From Haladaptatus halobius (GTDB taxonomy: Archaea > Halobacteriota > Halobacteria > Halobacteriales > Haladaptataceae), in the NCBI RefSeq assembly GCF_020618475.1, contig NZ_CP085337.1:682001-746000 (forward strand): a DNA stretch of 64,000 nucleotides, in the 5' to 3' direction. Shown here in pieces: positions 17,152 through 26,062 of the stretch. Both the position numbers and the translations under genes were made by a program. Numbering within the stretch: position 1 is the stretch's first letter; every line of letters begins with the position of its first letter. The notes under the pieces were generated by a model. It saw nothing but the letters and a program-made list of their open reading frames with translations. It did no database searches and was not told where the DNA came from.

Positions 17152-18630
17152 TCAGGCACCAGGTAAATCCTTACTGCTACCATCGGCGAGGTTCACGGCG
17201 ATATTTTTCGTTTGAAGGTACGAGTCGAGTGCTTCTAGGCCTTTTTCCCGTCCGATTCCGCTCATCTTGTATCCTCCGAACGGGGTCTGGTTTGTATCGC
17301 CGAACCACTTGTTAACGTAGACGTTGCCAGCCTCCAGCCGGCGAGCGAACCGATGAGCGCACTTGACGTCGTTGGTGAACACGCCGGCTACTAAACCGTA
17401 TTCTACGTCATTCGCTAACGCTAACGCCTCCGCTTCGTTGGGGAACGGGGTGACGGTGAGTACAGGACCGAAGATCTCCTCTTGAGCGATGCGCATGTCG
17501 TTCTCGACATCGGTGAACACGGTGGGCTCAACGAAGTAGCCCTCACGATCGGGCGTGTTCCCACCCGTTGCAAGCGTTGCGCCCTCCTCGCGACCGAGAT
17601 CGATGTAGCGCACTACCTTTTCAAGTTGATTCTCGGAGGCGAGCGGACCCATATCGAGGTTTTCTGAACCTGAACCTATATCATAGCTCACGGCCTTTTC
17701 GACGATTCGCTCAACTAGGTCATCATGAATGTCCTCGTGGGCGAGAACCCGGTCGGCGGCCGAGCACACTTGCCCGGCGTTCGTGAAGATCGCTTTGGTG
17801 ATCCAGTTTGCAGCCTCTACCAGGTCGGCGTCGGGAAACACGACAGCAGGGTTCTTACCGCCGAGTTCGAGAGTAACTGGAGTCACGTTATTCGCGGCCT
17901 GCTTCATGATGGTCTGACCGGTCGACACACTTCCAGTGAACGTGATCGTGTCCACATCGGGATGTGAGGAAAGCGCTGTACCTGCGGGATCGCCGAACCC
18001 CGTAACGACGTTGACCACGCCGTCCGGAACACCCGCCTCCACACATAGTTCCGCGAGTCTGAGCGACGAAAGGGGAGTCTCTTCCGCGGGTTTGACGACT
18101 GTCGTGTTTCCAGCCACGAGCGCCGGTGCGACGCCGCGAGCGAAGAGATTTCCGGGAAAGTTCCACGGGGTTATCTGTGCGCTAACACCATAGGGTTCTC
18201 GCACGGTGAAGTCCACCTGGTCAGGGCCGACCGGCACGCTCGTCCCTTCGAGTTTGTCGGCCGCACCCGCATAATACTCGAAGTAGCGGGCAGCCCCCTC
18301 CATGTCGCTCTCCGCTTGAGAGAGGGGCTTGCCCTGATCCAAACTCTCGAGCGCGGCTAGTTCGTCTTGGTATTCACGCACGAGTTGACTGACTCGATGG
18401 ACGATGCGTCCACGTTCATCAGGGGCTGTGTCGCGCCACATTGGGAATGCCTCGCGCGCCGCCTCCACTGCGCGGTCAACATCGACGGTTTTCGCTGCCG
18501 CCACCTCCGTGAGCGGTTCTTCGGTCGCCGGGTCGACAATGGGAAACCGCTCGCCGTCCGTCGACGGTATCCGCTCTCCCCCAATGGAGTGGTCGTAGGC
18601 ATCTCGAATTAATTCGCTCGATGGTCCCAT
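17152..18630 (-). CDS. NAD(P)-dependent aldehyde dehydrogenase
   Basis: The 492-residue protein has all catalytic landmarks of the superfamily: ITPWNFPG with Asn157, VVKPAEETP with Lys180, FTGSVSTGQ, LELGGKNP with general base Glu255, and NAGQVCSAADR with nucleophile Cys289. It ends with the usual PFGGYKMSGIGREKG and oligomerisation strand. It oxidises an aldehyde to the acid. The semialdehyde, betaine-aldehyde and lactaldehyde subfamilies cannot be separated by eye. It stands alone on the minus strand, divergent from the CocE-like hydrolase, and could oxidise aldehydes made by the nearby aminotransferase or SDR (inference). Confidence 0.93.
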   Translation of the reverse strand: MGPSSELIRDAYDHSIGGERIPSTDGERFPIVDPATEEPLTEVAAAKTVDVDRAVEAAREAFPMWRDTAPDERGRIVHRVSQLVREYQDELAALESLDQGKPLSQAESDMEGAARYFEYYAGAADKLEGTSVPVGPDQVDFTVREPYGVSAQITPWNFPGNLFARGVAPALVAGNTTVVKPAEETPLSSLRLAELCVEAGVPDGVVNVVTGFGDPAGTALSSHPDVDTITFTGSVSTGQTIMKQAANNVTPVTLELGGKNPAVVFPDADLVEAANWITKAIFTNAGQVCSAADRVLAHEDIHDDLVERIVEKAVSYDIGSGSENLDMGPLASENQLEKVVRYIDLGREEGATLATGGNTPDREGYFVEPTVFTDVENDMRIAQEEIFGPVLTVTPFPNEAEALALANDVEYGLVAGVFTNDVKCAHRFARRLEAGNVYVNKWFGDTNQTPFGGYKMSGIGREKGLEALDSYLQTKNIAVNLADGSSKDLPGA

Positions 18631-18751
18631 ACATAATAGCGTATTTTACAAGGAGATAATTATTTGGTACGATAATCCTCATCTATTCTGGTTTGTTATT
18701 GAATTCCATTTAATAGTTCCTTGGTTGTTAGAACAGTGTCTAACCACATCG

Positions 18752-18757
18752 TTTATT
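18752..18757 (+). promoter_or_regulatory. Probable TATA box before the CocE/NonD hydrolase
   Basis: TTTATT lies 24-29 bases upstream of the ATG at 18781, the spacing expected for a leaderless haloarchaeal transcript; this also supports choosing 18781 over 18721 as the start. A small inverted repeat GTTAGA-6-TCTAAC (18727-18744) sits just upstream of it and could be an operator. Confidence 0.45.
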
Positions 18758-18780
18758 GGCTAATTCGCAGATCATGGTGT

Positions 18781-20658
18781 ATGGTGACGAACCCCGAATA
18801 TGGCGTCACGGTGCAGCACGACGTACTAATGGAAACCCGTGACGGTACAAAGCTCGCGACCGATATCTATCGTCCTTCCAACCAGGAGACGCACAAGCCG
18901 ATCAACGAGCCGAAGCCGGCGCTTCTCGTACGCACGCCGTACGACAAACGCAATCGGCAGCGTGTCGAGCATCAAGGGAACTGGTACGCGAAGCGCGGAT
19001 ACGTCGTCGCAATACAGGATGTTCGCGGCCGGTACGCGAGCGACGGCGAATTCTACCTTCTGATAAACGAGGCCGAGGACGGCGCCGATACAGTCGAATG
19101 GCTGGCGGAGCAACCGTATTGTGACGGACAGATCGGGACGATGGGTACCTCATACATGGCTTGGGTTCAGAACGCGCTAGCGACCCAAGATCCGTCACCG
19201 CTGGCGGCGATGTTCGTCAACCAGGGGGCAGCGAACGCGTGGAAAGCAACCCTCCGACACAATGGAACGTTCGAACTTCGATGGCTTACGTGGGCGCTGA
19301 CCATCGGCGGTGGATTTGCGAAACAGGGACTCGAAGACTTGGACATCCAGCGCCAACTCGCGAACGTTGATACCCGGGACGTCCTCGCCAACGAACCGGT
19401 GAGTCCGGGCCAGTCCCCTCTTCGACACCTTCCAAACTACGAGGAATACCTTTTCGACTACATGGAGACACCCGGCGACGATGAGTTCTGGACGTCCCCC
19501 AGCATCAACTTCGAAGCCCATTACGATGAGAGCGCCGATGTCCCCACGGTGTACGCTGGCTCTTGGTACGATTCCTACGCAAAGGCAACGTGCGATAACT
19601 TCACCGCGCTCGCGTCACGTAAAGAGAGTGACCACTTCTTGCTTATGGGTGCTTGGACTCACGGTGGCCAATCGACTTGGACGAAACCGTACTCCGGAGA
19701 GACGGCTTTCGGCGATGAGATGACTCGGGACTACCTAGAAACTAAGCTCCGATTCTTCGATCATTATCTCAAAGAAAAGGGTACGTGGAACGAGCCGCGG
19801 GTGCAGTACTTCCAGATGGGAACCGGCGACGGCTCTTCAACAACGGGCGGTCGGCTTTTCCACGGTGGAGAGTGGAAAGCTGGAGCTGATTGGCCGTTAC
19901 CAGATACGTCATTTACCAAGTACTACATACATGGGGATAACAGTCTCAAACCAGAGCGTCCGACCGACACAGACTCGTCCACAACCTACGAGTTCGACCC
20001 TCGGAATCCTGTTCCGACTCTCGGCGGAAACTGTTCATCGTACTATACCTTTGAACCGCGGGAGGAGTCGGTTGAGGAGTTCCCGCTAGAGAACCGACCG
20101 ACGGTGAGTATCACCGGGCGTGGGGGCTATGACCAGCGAACTCGGCCAACGACGTTCGGAGCTGAGCCGCCGTACGGACCCTTGGAAGAGCGCAACGACA
20201 TCGTCGTGTTCCGGACGCCGCCGCTGTCCGAAGCAGTCAAACTCGCGGGGCCAATACGTGTTCGACTCTATGGGTCGACCGACGCACCGGACACGGACTT
20301 CACTGCGAAGCTCATCGACGAGTATCCTACAACCGCGGATTTTCCCTCTGGCTTCGCGCTCAACCTTACCGACTCTATCTGTCGAGCACGGTATCGCGGC
20401 TACCGAACCGACCCCGACTTCGTGGAACCTGATGAAATCTACACATTCGAGATGGAACTCTATCCGACTGCGAATGTCTTCAAGCCAGGCCACCGAATTC
20501 GTCTGGACATCTCGTCGTCGAACTACCCTCGATACGACGTTAATCATAATACAGGGGGTGACCTCTACGGCGACCGCGAGTACGCCGTCGCGACGAACAC
20601 CGTTTATCACGAAACCGAGTTCCCTACGCACATCGAACTACCGATTCAGACGGAATAA
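18781..20658 (+). CDS. CocE/NonD family hydrolase (X-Pro dipeptidyl-peptidase S15 type)
   Basis: From the ATG at 18781 the protein has 625 residues. VQHDVLMETRDGTKLATDIYRP is the N-terminal signature; LVRTPYDKRN, VVAIQDVRGRYASDGEF and QIGTMGTSYMAW follow. The last holds the nucleophile serine in GTSYMAW, then AGSWYDSY and MGAWTHGG carry the Asp and His of the triad. A C-terminal jelly-roll domain ends LDISSSNYPRYDVNHNTG. Relatives hydrolyse esters or amides such as cocaine, N-terminal X-Pro dipeptides or glutaryl-7-ACA. No signal peptide is seen, so it is cytoplasmic. It probably belongs with the other amide/ester hydrolases here. Confidence 0.92.
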   Translation: MVTNPEYGVTVQHDVLMETRDGTKLATDIYRPSNQETHKPINEPKPALLVRTPYDKRNRQRVEHQGNWYAKRGYVVAIQDVRGRYASDGEFYLLINEAEDGADTVEWLAEQPYCDGQIGTMGTSYMAWVQNALATQDPSPLAAMFVNQGAANAWKATLRHNGTFELRWLTWALTIGGGFAKQGLEDLDIQRQLANVDTRDVLANEPVSPGQSPLRHLPNYEEYLFDYMETPGDDEFWTSPSINFEAHYDESADVPTVYAGSWYDSYAKATCDNFTALASRKESDHFLLMGAWTHGGQSTWTKPYSGETAFGDEMTRDYLETKLRFFDHYLKEKGTWNEPRVQYFQMGTGDGSSTTGGRLFHGGEWKAGADWPLPDTSFTKYYIHGDNSLKPERPTDTDSSTTYEFDPRNPVPTLGGNCSSYYTFEPREESVEEFPLENRPTVSITGRGGYDQRTRPTTFGAEPPYGPLEERNDIVVFRTPPLSEAVKLAGPIRVRLYGSTDAPDTDFTAKLIDEYPTTADFPSGFALNLTDSICRARYRGYRTDPDFVEPDEIYTFEMELYPTANVFKPGHRIRLDISSSNYPRYDVNHNTGGDLYGDREYAVATNTVYHETEFPTHIELPIQTE

Positions 20659-20771
20659 TCAGAAATGACATAGTTCTTTGAGGATTATCCCACATGAAGG
20701 GTGGAGTCCAACGTCTGGAGCATCTCTTCTGACGATGGTCCCCTCAAGGGCATTGATTTCGATCGGTCAGT

Positions 20772-20810
20772 GACTGCTCCCCGCCCTAAAGGGCGAGGTT
20801 TGAGCGCCTG
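20772..20810 (-). repeat. IS200/IS605-type end hairpin remnant
   Basis: The hairpin CCCCGCCCTAAAGGGCGAGG is followed by TTTGAGCGCC, very like the left end of the short element at 22386-22755. No partner end or transposase is attached. Confidence 0.55.
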
Positions 20811-20821
20811 CAAATCCAGAT

Positions 20822-20947
20822 AATTACGAACCCCAGCGATTTGCTTGCGGAGAAGAAATCATCAATTTCGACGCCGACTCGTTTGTTGTACGAGTATCAG
20901 CCGACCAACGTCATCGCTCCGAGTCCTAAAGCGGTCAGCACCACCAT
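20822..20947 (-). pseudogene. N-terminal remnant of a sodium:solute symporter
   Basis: From the ATG at 20947 the minus strand reads LTALGLGAMTLVG, an in-frame TGA, then YSYNKRVGVEIDDFFSASK. This is the TM1-loop-TM2 start of SSS transporters, where the loop typically reads YxxRRVxSxEDFFLAxRSLG. The TGA lies where a Trp is expected. The frame decays into the flanking hairpin, so only the first 40 or so codons survive. Confidence 0.45.
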
Positions 20948-21300
20948 TTCCCACCCCAAGGATACTGTTTTGGTTCTATCCCCATTGTTTCTCCTTCAAT
21001 GCATCCAATCGTTGAGCCGTTCTCGCCGGGGATTTCGACGATCTCTTCGTTTGTTTGTAACCGTTGTTTTTGCCATGAGTTCTAGCGTAGGTTGAGAACA
21101 CCTCCCAAAAAATGTTATCCCACCGCTGATTGTCTGTTTAAGTACAAGGAAGAGCGAACTGCCACGAACTCGAGTGGATTCTAATTCCACTTGGTCGGCA
21201 TGTATCGCAGTTAGGTGGCAGAAACCTCTTTTTGCAATTTTCTCCTGTAGCTTTGTGCGGAATGATAGTAGTTTGTAATGCATACCCGTGTCTTGAGGCG

Positions 21301-21677
21301 CGGGGCGAACGGGAGGCCCAGCCGACTCCCCGCCGTCGGTTACGGGGCCGGATATCCCACGGAGGTACGTTTAAGCGTCTGTACTATGTGTTTGGACATG
21401 CTACTCCGGCGGAGAGAGTCATGCCAGAGAATACACGCATGCCGATGACTCGATCGGAGATGGGGCCTGTGTGACCGGGCCATAGCCCTATCATGGGAAT
21501 CAAACCGAGAGGTTCCCCCGGTGTCTCACGAGAGCAGAGCTCTCGTGGACTCGTCGGAAGACTGTGTCTTCCGAGATGTCGCCGGTTCCTGTGAGAGTGC
21601 GGGTTAGAACCTCAAAGGCTAGTGGCCGATATCCCATGGTGGGATGCCACGCCGTTCACGGCGTGGAGGAGGTCACG
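21301..21677 (+). ncRNA. Orphan multi-hairpin region, candidate TnpB-type (omega/sot) RNA remnant
   Basis: Several perfect stems follow each other: CACGAGAG/CTCTCGTG (about 21527-21547), CGGAAGAC/GTCTTCCG (about 21555-21573), ATCCCA/TGGGAT (21630-21644) and CCACGCCG/CGGCGTGG (21647-21666). The region ends GGAGGAGGTCAC, like the right end of IS1341-type elements. Haloarchaeal IS1341 loci are known to give non-coding RNAs from their 3' ends. There is no tnpB frame upstream. The HTH_10 gene starts about 40 bases downstream. Whether it is transcribed is unknown. Confidence 0.4.
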
Positions 21678-21715
21678 CTAATGCTTATCATCGTCTCAAT
21701 CAAAAGTTCATGATA

Positions 21716-22342
21716 ATGTACGAAGCAACGCTCCATCTTCAGCTAGAAGGAGATTGTGTGCTTTCGGAACTAGCGTCGAGGACCGGCGATACCATCGTTA
21801 TCGAGGTGTTAGAACTTCACGACGAGTTGGTAACATTTGTCGTTCAAGCGGAAGGATACGCGAGAAATTGTTACGAGATTCTCTCGGAGGCGGAACAGGT
21901 CGAACACGTCGAATTATTGGGGGACGAAGCGGTACTTGTTACAAAATCGTCTTGCGGGGCGTATCCCGCGATTCATCGGAACAATGGCGTTCTCCGACGG
22001 CAGAACAGAATCGATAAACGTAGTCGCGTGTACCACATCCTCGCATTCCAACACGACGATATCACGAATATCATCAAGGACTTCCAGTCGTTCGGAACGG
22101 TAACCGTCGACTCACTTTCGGAGTTTCCAGGCACTGATCCGGCGCTCACTCCTCGTCAGCGAGAGGTGGTCGAGACGGCGCTTGAAGCCGGATATTTCGA
22201 GTGGCCCCGAGAAATTTCGAGCGAGGAACTCGCGACGGAACTCGGTATCACACGAGGAACGTGTCTCGAACATCTTCGCAAAGCACAAGCGAAGCTTCTC
22301 CGCGACGCAGTTGACTCCCTTGACGATCTCCAAATGACGTAG
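21716..22342 (+). CDS. HTH_10 (Bat-type) transcriptional regulator
   Basis: The preferred ATG at 21716 gives 208 residues; another in-frame ATG lies 6 bases upstream. The N-terminal part (MYEATLHLQLEG onward) is the sensory half common in this family. The C-terminus LTPRQREVVETALEAGYFEW then ELATELGITRGTCLEHLRKA is the bacterio-opsin-activator HTH_10 domain (about 152-203). These regulators control haloarchaeal metabolic and stress genes. A structured transposon end lies directly upstream and may have brought or altered its promoter. The gene could regulate the adjacent CoA-transferase operon (inference). Confidence 0.88.
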   Translation: MYEATLHLQLEGDCVLSELASRTGDTIVIEVLELHDELVTFVVQAEGYARNCYEILSEAEQVEHVELLGDEAVLVTKSSCGAYPAIHRNNGVLRRQNRIDKRSRVYHILAFQHDDITNIIKDFQSFGTVTVDSLSEFPGTDPALTPRQREVVETALEAGYFEWPREISSEELATELGITRGTCLEHLRKAQAKLLRDAVDSLDDLQMT

Positions 22343-22385
22343 TGCTACTCAATGTACCCCCGCGGAAGGATTTTCGAAGATATGT

Positions 22386-22755
22386 GACATCCTCCCCGCG
22401 CTAAAGCACGGGGCTTCCCACAAGGCCGGTCCTTGGTTCGTTGGTCTCTTCGGGTTCGCACTCCGACAGGGTGCTGGCGATGCCACGTAGCCGGTACTCC
22501 TATCGTGTCCGGGGAAACGGACGGGACTCGGAGGTACCTGGTTGTTTTGTGTCGGTTCGCCGTCCGAGGGCTTACTTGTTTGATGAGGCAAACACCGAGT
22601 CAACTGCCAGTTTTCGGACTGTCAGAACCCGATGGGGGTACCATCGAATCGACACCAAGAGATACGCAGGGAGAGCTCCTAAGACTATACCGTACAGTGA
22701 AAGTAATCAAAGACGGGCGCTGTATCCCCGCCCTGAAGGGCGAGGTTTGAGCGCC
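22386..22755 (-). mobile_element. Short non-autonomous element bounded by IS200/IS605-type hairpins
   Basis: The left boundary is GACATCCTCCCCGCGCTAAA with a GCACGGGG arm (right end on the minus strand); the other boundary is ATCCCCGCCCTGAAGGGCGA followed by GGTTTGAGCGCC (left end). The 370-bp interior has no transposase and only short frames without motifs. Size and end structure fit the palindrome-associated, IS200/605-derived mini-elements described in haloarchaea. It sits between the HTH_10 gene and the CoA-transferase. Confidence 0.55.
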
Positions 22756-22846
22756 TTGCACCGCACTACTTAAACAGCCAACTCACGATGGAGTAACATA
22801 CTTTCCGTATCACCGCCCGGTATTACATAGTTCGACACCGTATACC

Positions 22847-24061
22847 ATGTCTACAAAAACCACCACCGGGCCACTCGATGGATTGCGGGTAATCGATTGC
22901 TCCGGAATGATCAGTGGCGGATTCGCAACTCTTCAGTTGGCCGATTTCGGCGCTGACGTCGTCATGGTCGAACACCCGGAGTATCCGGATCCGCTTCGCG
23001 AATGGCCCCCATTCGAGGATGGAATCTCGCTCTGGTGGAAGTCAATCGGCCGCAATAAGCGGTGTGTTACGCTCGATTTGAGTACTTCAGAAGGGGCCGA
23101 AATGCTATGCGAACTCGTCAAGGACGCAGATCTCTTTTTCGAGAACTTTCGACCGGGAACACTCGAACGGTGGAACCTCGATCCAGCCACGTTACAAGAA
23201 ATCAATTCTGAATTGATCGTAGTTCGCCTCTCCGGTTATGGTCAAACAGGTCCTCGATCGGCGAAACCAGGATTCGGAACTATCGCAGAGGGAATTTCCG
23301 GATGGGCGTACGCGAATGGGTACCCTGACCAGGAACCGTTGCTACCGCCCATTAGCCTGGCCGATCTTACGGCGGCGCAGTTTGCAGTACAGTCTGCGAT
23401 GTTCGCACTCTTCGAACGGGATATCGGTCAAGGAGGGAGCGGTGAAGGGCAGGTAATCGACGTAAGCCTCTATGAGCCACTCTTCCGACTTTTCATCGGT
23501 GATGTCGAAGCGTACGATATCAAAAACAAAGTCCGAGAGCGCACAGGAAATCGGCACCCCAATGCTGCTCCGCGAAACATCTACGAAACAGAAGATGGGT
23601 ATATAACGCTATCAGCGTCGTCGCAGTCTATCTTCGAAAACGTGATGGATGCAATCGATCGATCGGATTTGATCGACGACCCTCAATTCGTGACCAACGA
23701 GAAGCGCGTAGCGCACGCCGAAGCGCTCGATAGGATCATCGAGAATTGGACTCGCCACCGCACGACCGCTCGAGCGATAGAAGAAATGGAAGACGCGGAC
23801 GCCATCGTCGGTCCTGTCTACGACATTAGCGATATCTTCGAGGACGATCAATATCACGCTCGAAACGATATCGTCGAAGTCGACGACGATGATTTCGGAT
23901 CGATAAAAACGCACGCACCAATTCCAAAATTTTCCCGAACCTCTGGTAACGTTCGCCATTTGGGCCCCGCCCACGGTAATGATAACTGGGAAGTGTACCG
24001 TGAGGAACTGGGCCTTACGGAAGAAACGTACAAACAGCTCGTAAACGCGGGCGTGATCTGA
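22847..24061 (+). CDS. CaiB/BaiF (family III) CoA-transferase
   Basis: The 404-residue protein starts PLDGLRVIDCSGMISGGFAT, the usual first strand/loop of family III. LADFGADVVMVEHP, SIGRNKRCVTLDLS, FFENFRPGTLERW and LSGYGQTGP follow. Asp173 in SLADLTAA is at the position of the catalytic aspartate. These enzymes move CoA between carboxylic acids, giving an acyl-CoA without ATP. The next gene, a LeuA-like condensing enzyme, starts 1 base after its stop, so the two act in one pathway, likely making or breaking a branched hydroxy-dicarboxylate such as a citramalate- or homocitrate-type product (inference). Confidence 0.92.
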   Translation: MSTKTTTGPLDGLRVIDCSGMISGGFATLQLADFGADVVMVEHPEYPDPLREWPPFEDGISLWWKSIGRNKRCVTLDLSTSEGAEMLCELVKDADLFFENFRPGTLERWNLDPATLQEINSELIVVRLSGYGQTGPRSAKPGFGTIAEGISGWAYANGYPDQEPLLPPISLADLTAAQFAVQSAMFALFERDIGQGGSGEGQVIDVSLYEPLFRLFIGDVEAYDIKNKVRERTGNRHPNAAPRNIYETEDGYITLSASSQSIFENVMDAIDRSDLIDDPQFVTNEKRVAHAEALDRIIENWTRHRTTARAIEEMEDADAIVGPVYDISDIFEDDQYHARNDIVEVDDDDFGSIKTHAPIPKFSRTSGNVRHLGPAHGNDNWEVYREELGLTEETYKQLVNAGVI

Positions 24062-24062
24062 G

Positions 24063-25163
24063 ATGATCCTTAACGATGTAACGCTCAGAGAGGGTGACCA
24101 GATGCCTGGGCGAAACTATTCGGTTGAACAGAAGGTAGCCGCGGGGAAGAAACTCGACGAACTCGGACTCGCGCTCATCCAACCTGGGTTCCCGATTACG
24201 GGCGAGAAGGATCGGAAGGTGATTCGCGAGCTCGCGACCACCACCAATGCACAAATAGTCGCGCTTGCACGGGCCATCAGGGCCGACATCGAAGCCGCCA
24301 TCGAAGCCGATGCAGACGTCGTCGAAGTGATCATACCGATATCGGATCTCCAGCTCGAATACAGCATCGGAAAGCCACGAAACGTCATTCTCGAATTGGC
24401 ACGAGAGGCGATCGATCTGGCTACGGATCACGGAGCGGTTCCGCACCTCACGCTCATCGATGCTTTCCGTACGAAACCAGGACATCTCAAAGAGGTAGCG
24501 ACGAGATTTGACGACGTTGCATGCGTGACCCTTGCCGACACCGTTGGCGCTCGAACGCCATCTTCGGTTAGTGATCTGCTGGTAACACTGAGCGACGATG
24601 TCAACCTCTCACAACTCGGCGTTCACTTTCACGATGATATGGGAGTCGCAACTGCAAACGCGTTAGCGGCGTACGAGGCCGGCGTTGGGAAGGTAGACGT
24701 CAGTGTCGCCTCTCTCGGCGAACGAGCCGGTAATTCAGCTCTCGAAGAAGTCGTCGTCAGTGGAGTCGTCGAACACGATGAGCCGTTTGGTATTGCTGAG
24801 GATAAACTCATTCCGACGTGTCGATCCGTCCTCGATATCCTCGACGAGACGGAGGCTACTGGCCCGCGGAAAGCCATACTCGGCTCGGAAGTGACCGAAC
24901 ACGAGTCAGGTATTCACACCGCGGCGATGCTGCACGAACCGAGTGTTTTCGAACCGTTCGACCCTCACATATTCGGTGGTAGCCGAGAGTTACTATTCGG
25001 CAAAGGAACCGGTACCGCTGGTGCTTCGACGCTGCTGTCTCGCGCTGGCATCGAACCGACGGAACAACGTGTTGAGAAGTTCCTCGAACTCCTTGCAGAT
25101 GAAGGTCCGATGAACGAGGATGATGCACTTGCGCTCGCACAATCGGCACGTGAGAACCTGTGA
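24063..25163 (+). CDS. LeuA/homocitrate-synthase-like (HMGL-family) acyltransferase or lyase
   Basis: The 366-residue TIM-barrel protein begins MILNDVTLREGDQMPGRNYS, with the metal Asp and catalytic Arg of the alpha-IPM synthase/HMG-CoA lyase family. LGVHFHDDMGVATANALAA is the HxH metal motif, SLGERAGNSALEEV is the conserved GxxERAGN segment, and GIHTAAMLHEPSVFEPFDP follows. There is no C-terminal LeuA regulatory domain, as in homocitrate synthase (NifV/AksA) and (re)-citrate-synthase-like members. It condenses an acyl-CoA with a 2-oxo acid, or does the reverse. It is coupled to the CoA-transferase gene, which may supply its acyl-CoA. Confidence 0.88.
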   Translation: MILNDVTLREGDQMPGRNYSVEQKVAAGKKLDELGLALIQPGFPITGEKDRKVIRELATTTNAQIVALARAIRADIEAAIEADADVVEVIIPISDLQLEYSIGKPRNVILELAREAIDLATDHGAVPHLTLIDAFRTKPGHLKEVATRFDDVACVTLADTVGARTPSSVSDLLVTLSDDVNLSQLGVHFHDDMGVATANALAAYEAGVGKVDVSVASLGERAGNSALEEVVVSGVVEHDEPFGIAEDKLIPTCRSVLDILDETEATGPRKAILGSEVTEHESGIHTAAMLHEPSVFEPFDPHIFGGSRELLFGKGTGTAGASTLLSRAGIEPTEQRVEKFLELLADEGPMNEDDALALAQSARENL

Positions 25164-25215
25164 TTGGTTTTAGGCTGATGAGCGTCGGGTAAATTATAGC
25201 AACCATCGCACTTCC

Positions 25216-25430
25216 GTGGCTACCTACGACCCCAGAGTAGCGTTTCTCGCATTCCTGCTCGGGATGCTCGTCGCAATAATCGGTACGGTCGCACTCGGTC
25301 AGCGATGCTCCGTACCGACGCTGCTACGGTGCCGCCACTAGGCGCGTGCTTGCTCATCGCCGCGCTCCCATTCGGCGTCCTGTTCTTGTTCGGTTTCACT
25401 ACCTCCGTGATGGGACAAAGCGCCGATCCG
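25216..25430 (+). pseudogene. Frameshifted small membrane protein
   Basis: From the GTG at 25216 the sequence reads ATYDPRVAFLAFLLGMLV then AIIGTVALG, a transmembrane helix, and soon stops. A shifted frame from about 25305 reads LGACLLIAALPFGVLFLFGF, a second helix, before losing character. Two adjacent helices in different frames suggest one small membrane protein broken by a frameshift near 25300. The family is not recognised. Confidence 0.35.
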
Positions 25431-25535
25431 CGGGGTGGGCAAAGTCGCCGGAATTCTGACATCCAACACGCGAACGTAGAGAAATGCTCTTGCCACAGAA
25501 CCTAACCCATTGTACAATAGCAATTGTTCCGGTGA

Positions 25536-25571
25536 ACTACCCCGCCGTAAACGACGAGGTTTTAGCGTCTG
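25536..25571 (-). repeat. IS200/IS605-type end hairpin remnant
   Basis: CCCCGCCGTAAACGACGAGG followed by TTTTAGCGTCTG resembles the left ends at 20772 and 22721. It is isolated. Confidence 0.5.
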
Positions 25572-26062
25572 TCTATTAGATAAGAATCGCACTGACCCCG
25601 ATGAGTCCCGCCTCTGGTCCGAAGACTCCACCAGTGAAAAGACGAGAACCAGACTGCTCGGTCACGATAACAGCGACAGGAATCCGAAGTCATGCGAGGG
25701 TTCTTTGCCGAACCGTACCCCGGCGAACCGATCCAGCACCCAAGTGTTCAAGAGAATTGAGGAACGCTGTGGCTGACATATTTTCCAGTGCTTGGTCTAA
25801 GTCAGCAGTAGGGAAACGAGTAAGGAAATGCATCCGTGTTTAGCTTCACTTTCGCTCTGGTTGGCTCACGACTTTATCCATCGCGTCCGAAGCATTGAAT
25901 GCAGTTAGCGTATCCCAGCAGACGGCGTGGGCTCTCGTACTCATCCCAAACCCACCCTCCCACGCCGTCTACTTATTCCCTCTTGTCACAGTAAAGTAAC
26001 AGTCTCACTAAGAGACGCCGTCCAAGGGTTTACTTATTTAGAACGCGAAGTCTGTAGTACTG
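25572..26062. other. Gene-poor stretch
   Basis: Apart from the inverted repeat at 25920-25970 no supported feature is seen. Open frames between 25600 and 25850 are rich in Arg/Ser/Pro and look like non-coding translation. Confidence 0.5.
25920..25970. repeat. Perfect 12-bp inverted repeat with 27-base loop
   Basis: AGACGGCGTGGG (25920-25931) is mirrored by CCCACGCCGTCT (25959-25970). The arm resembles the CCACGCCG/CGGCGTGG stem at 21647-21666. It could be an RNA hairpin, a terminator-like element or a transposon relic upstream of the 26063 gene. Confidence 0.6.
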
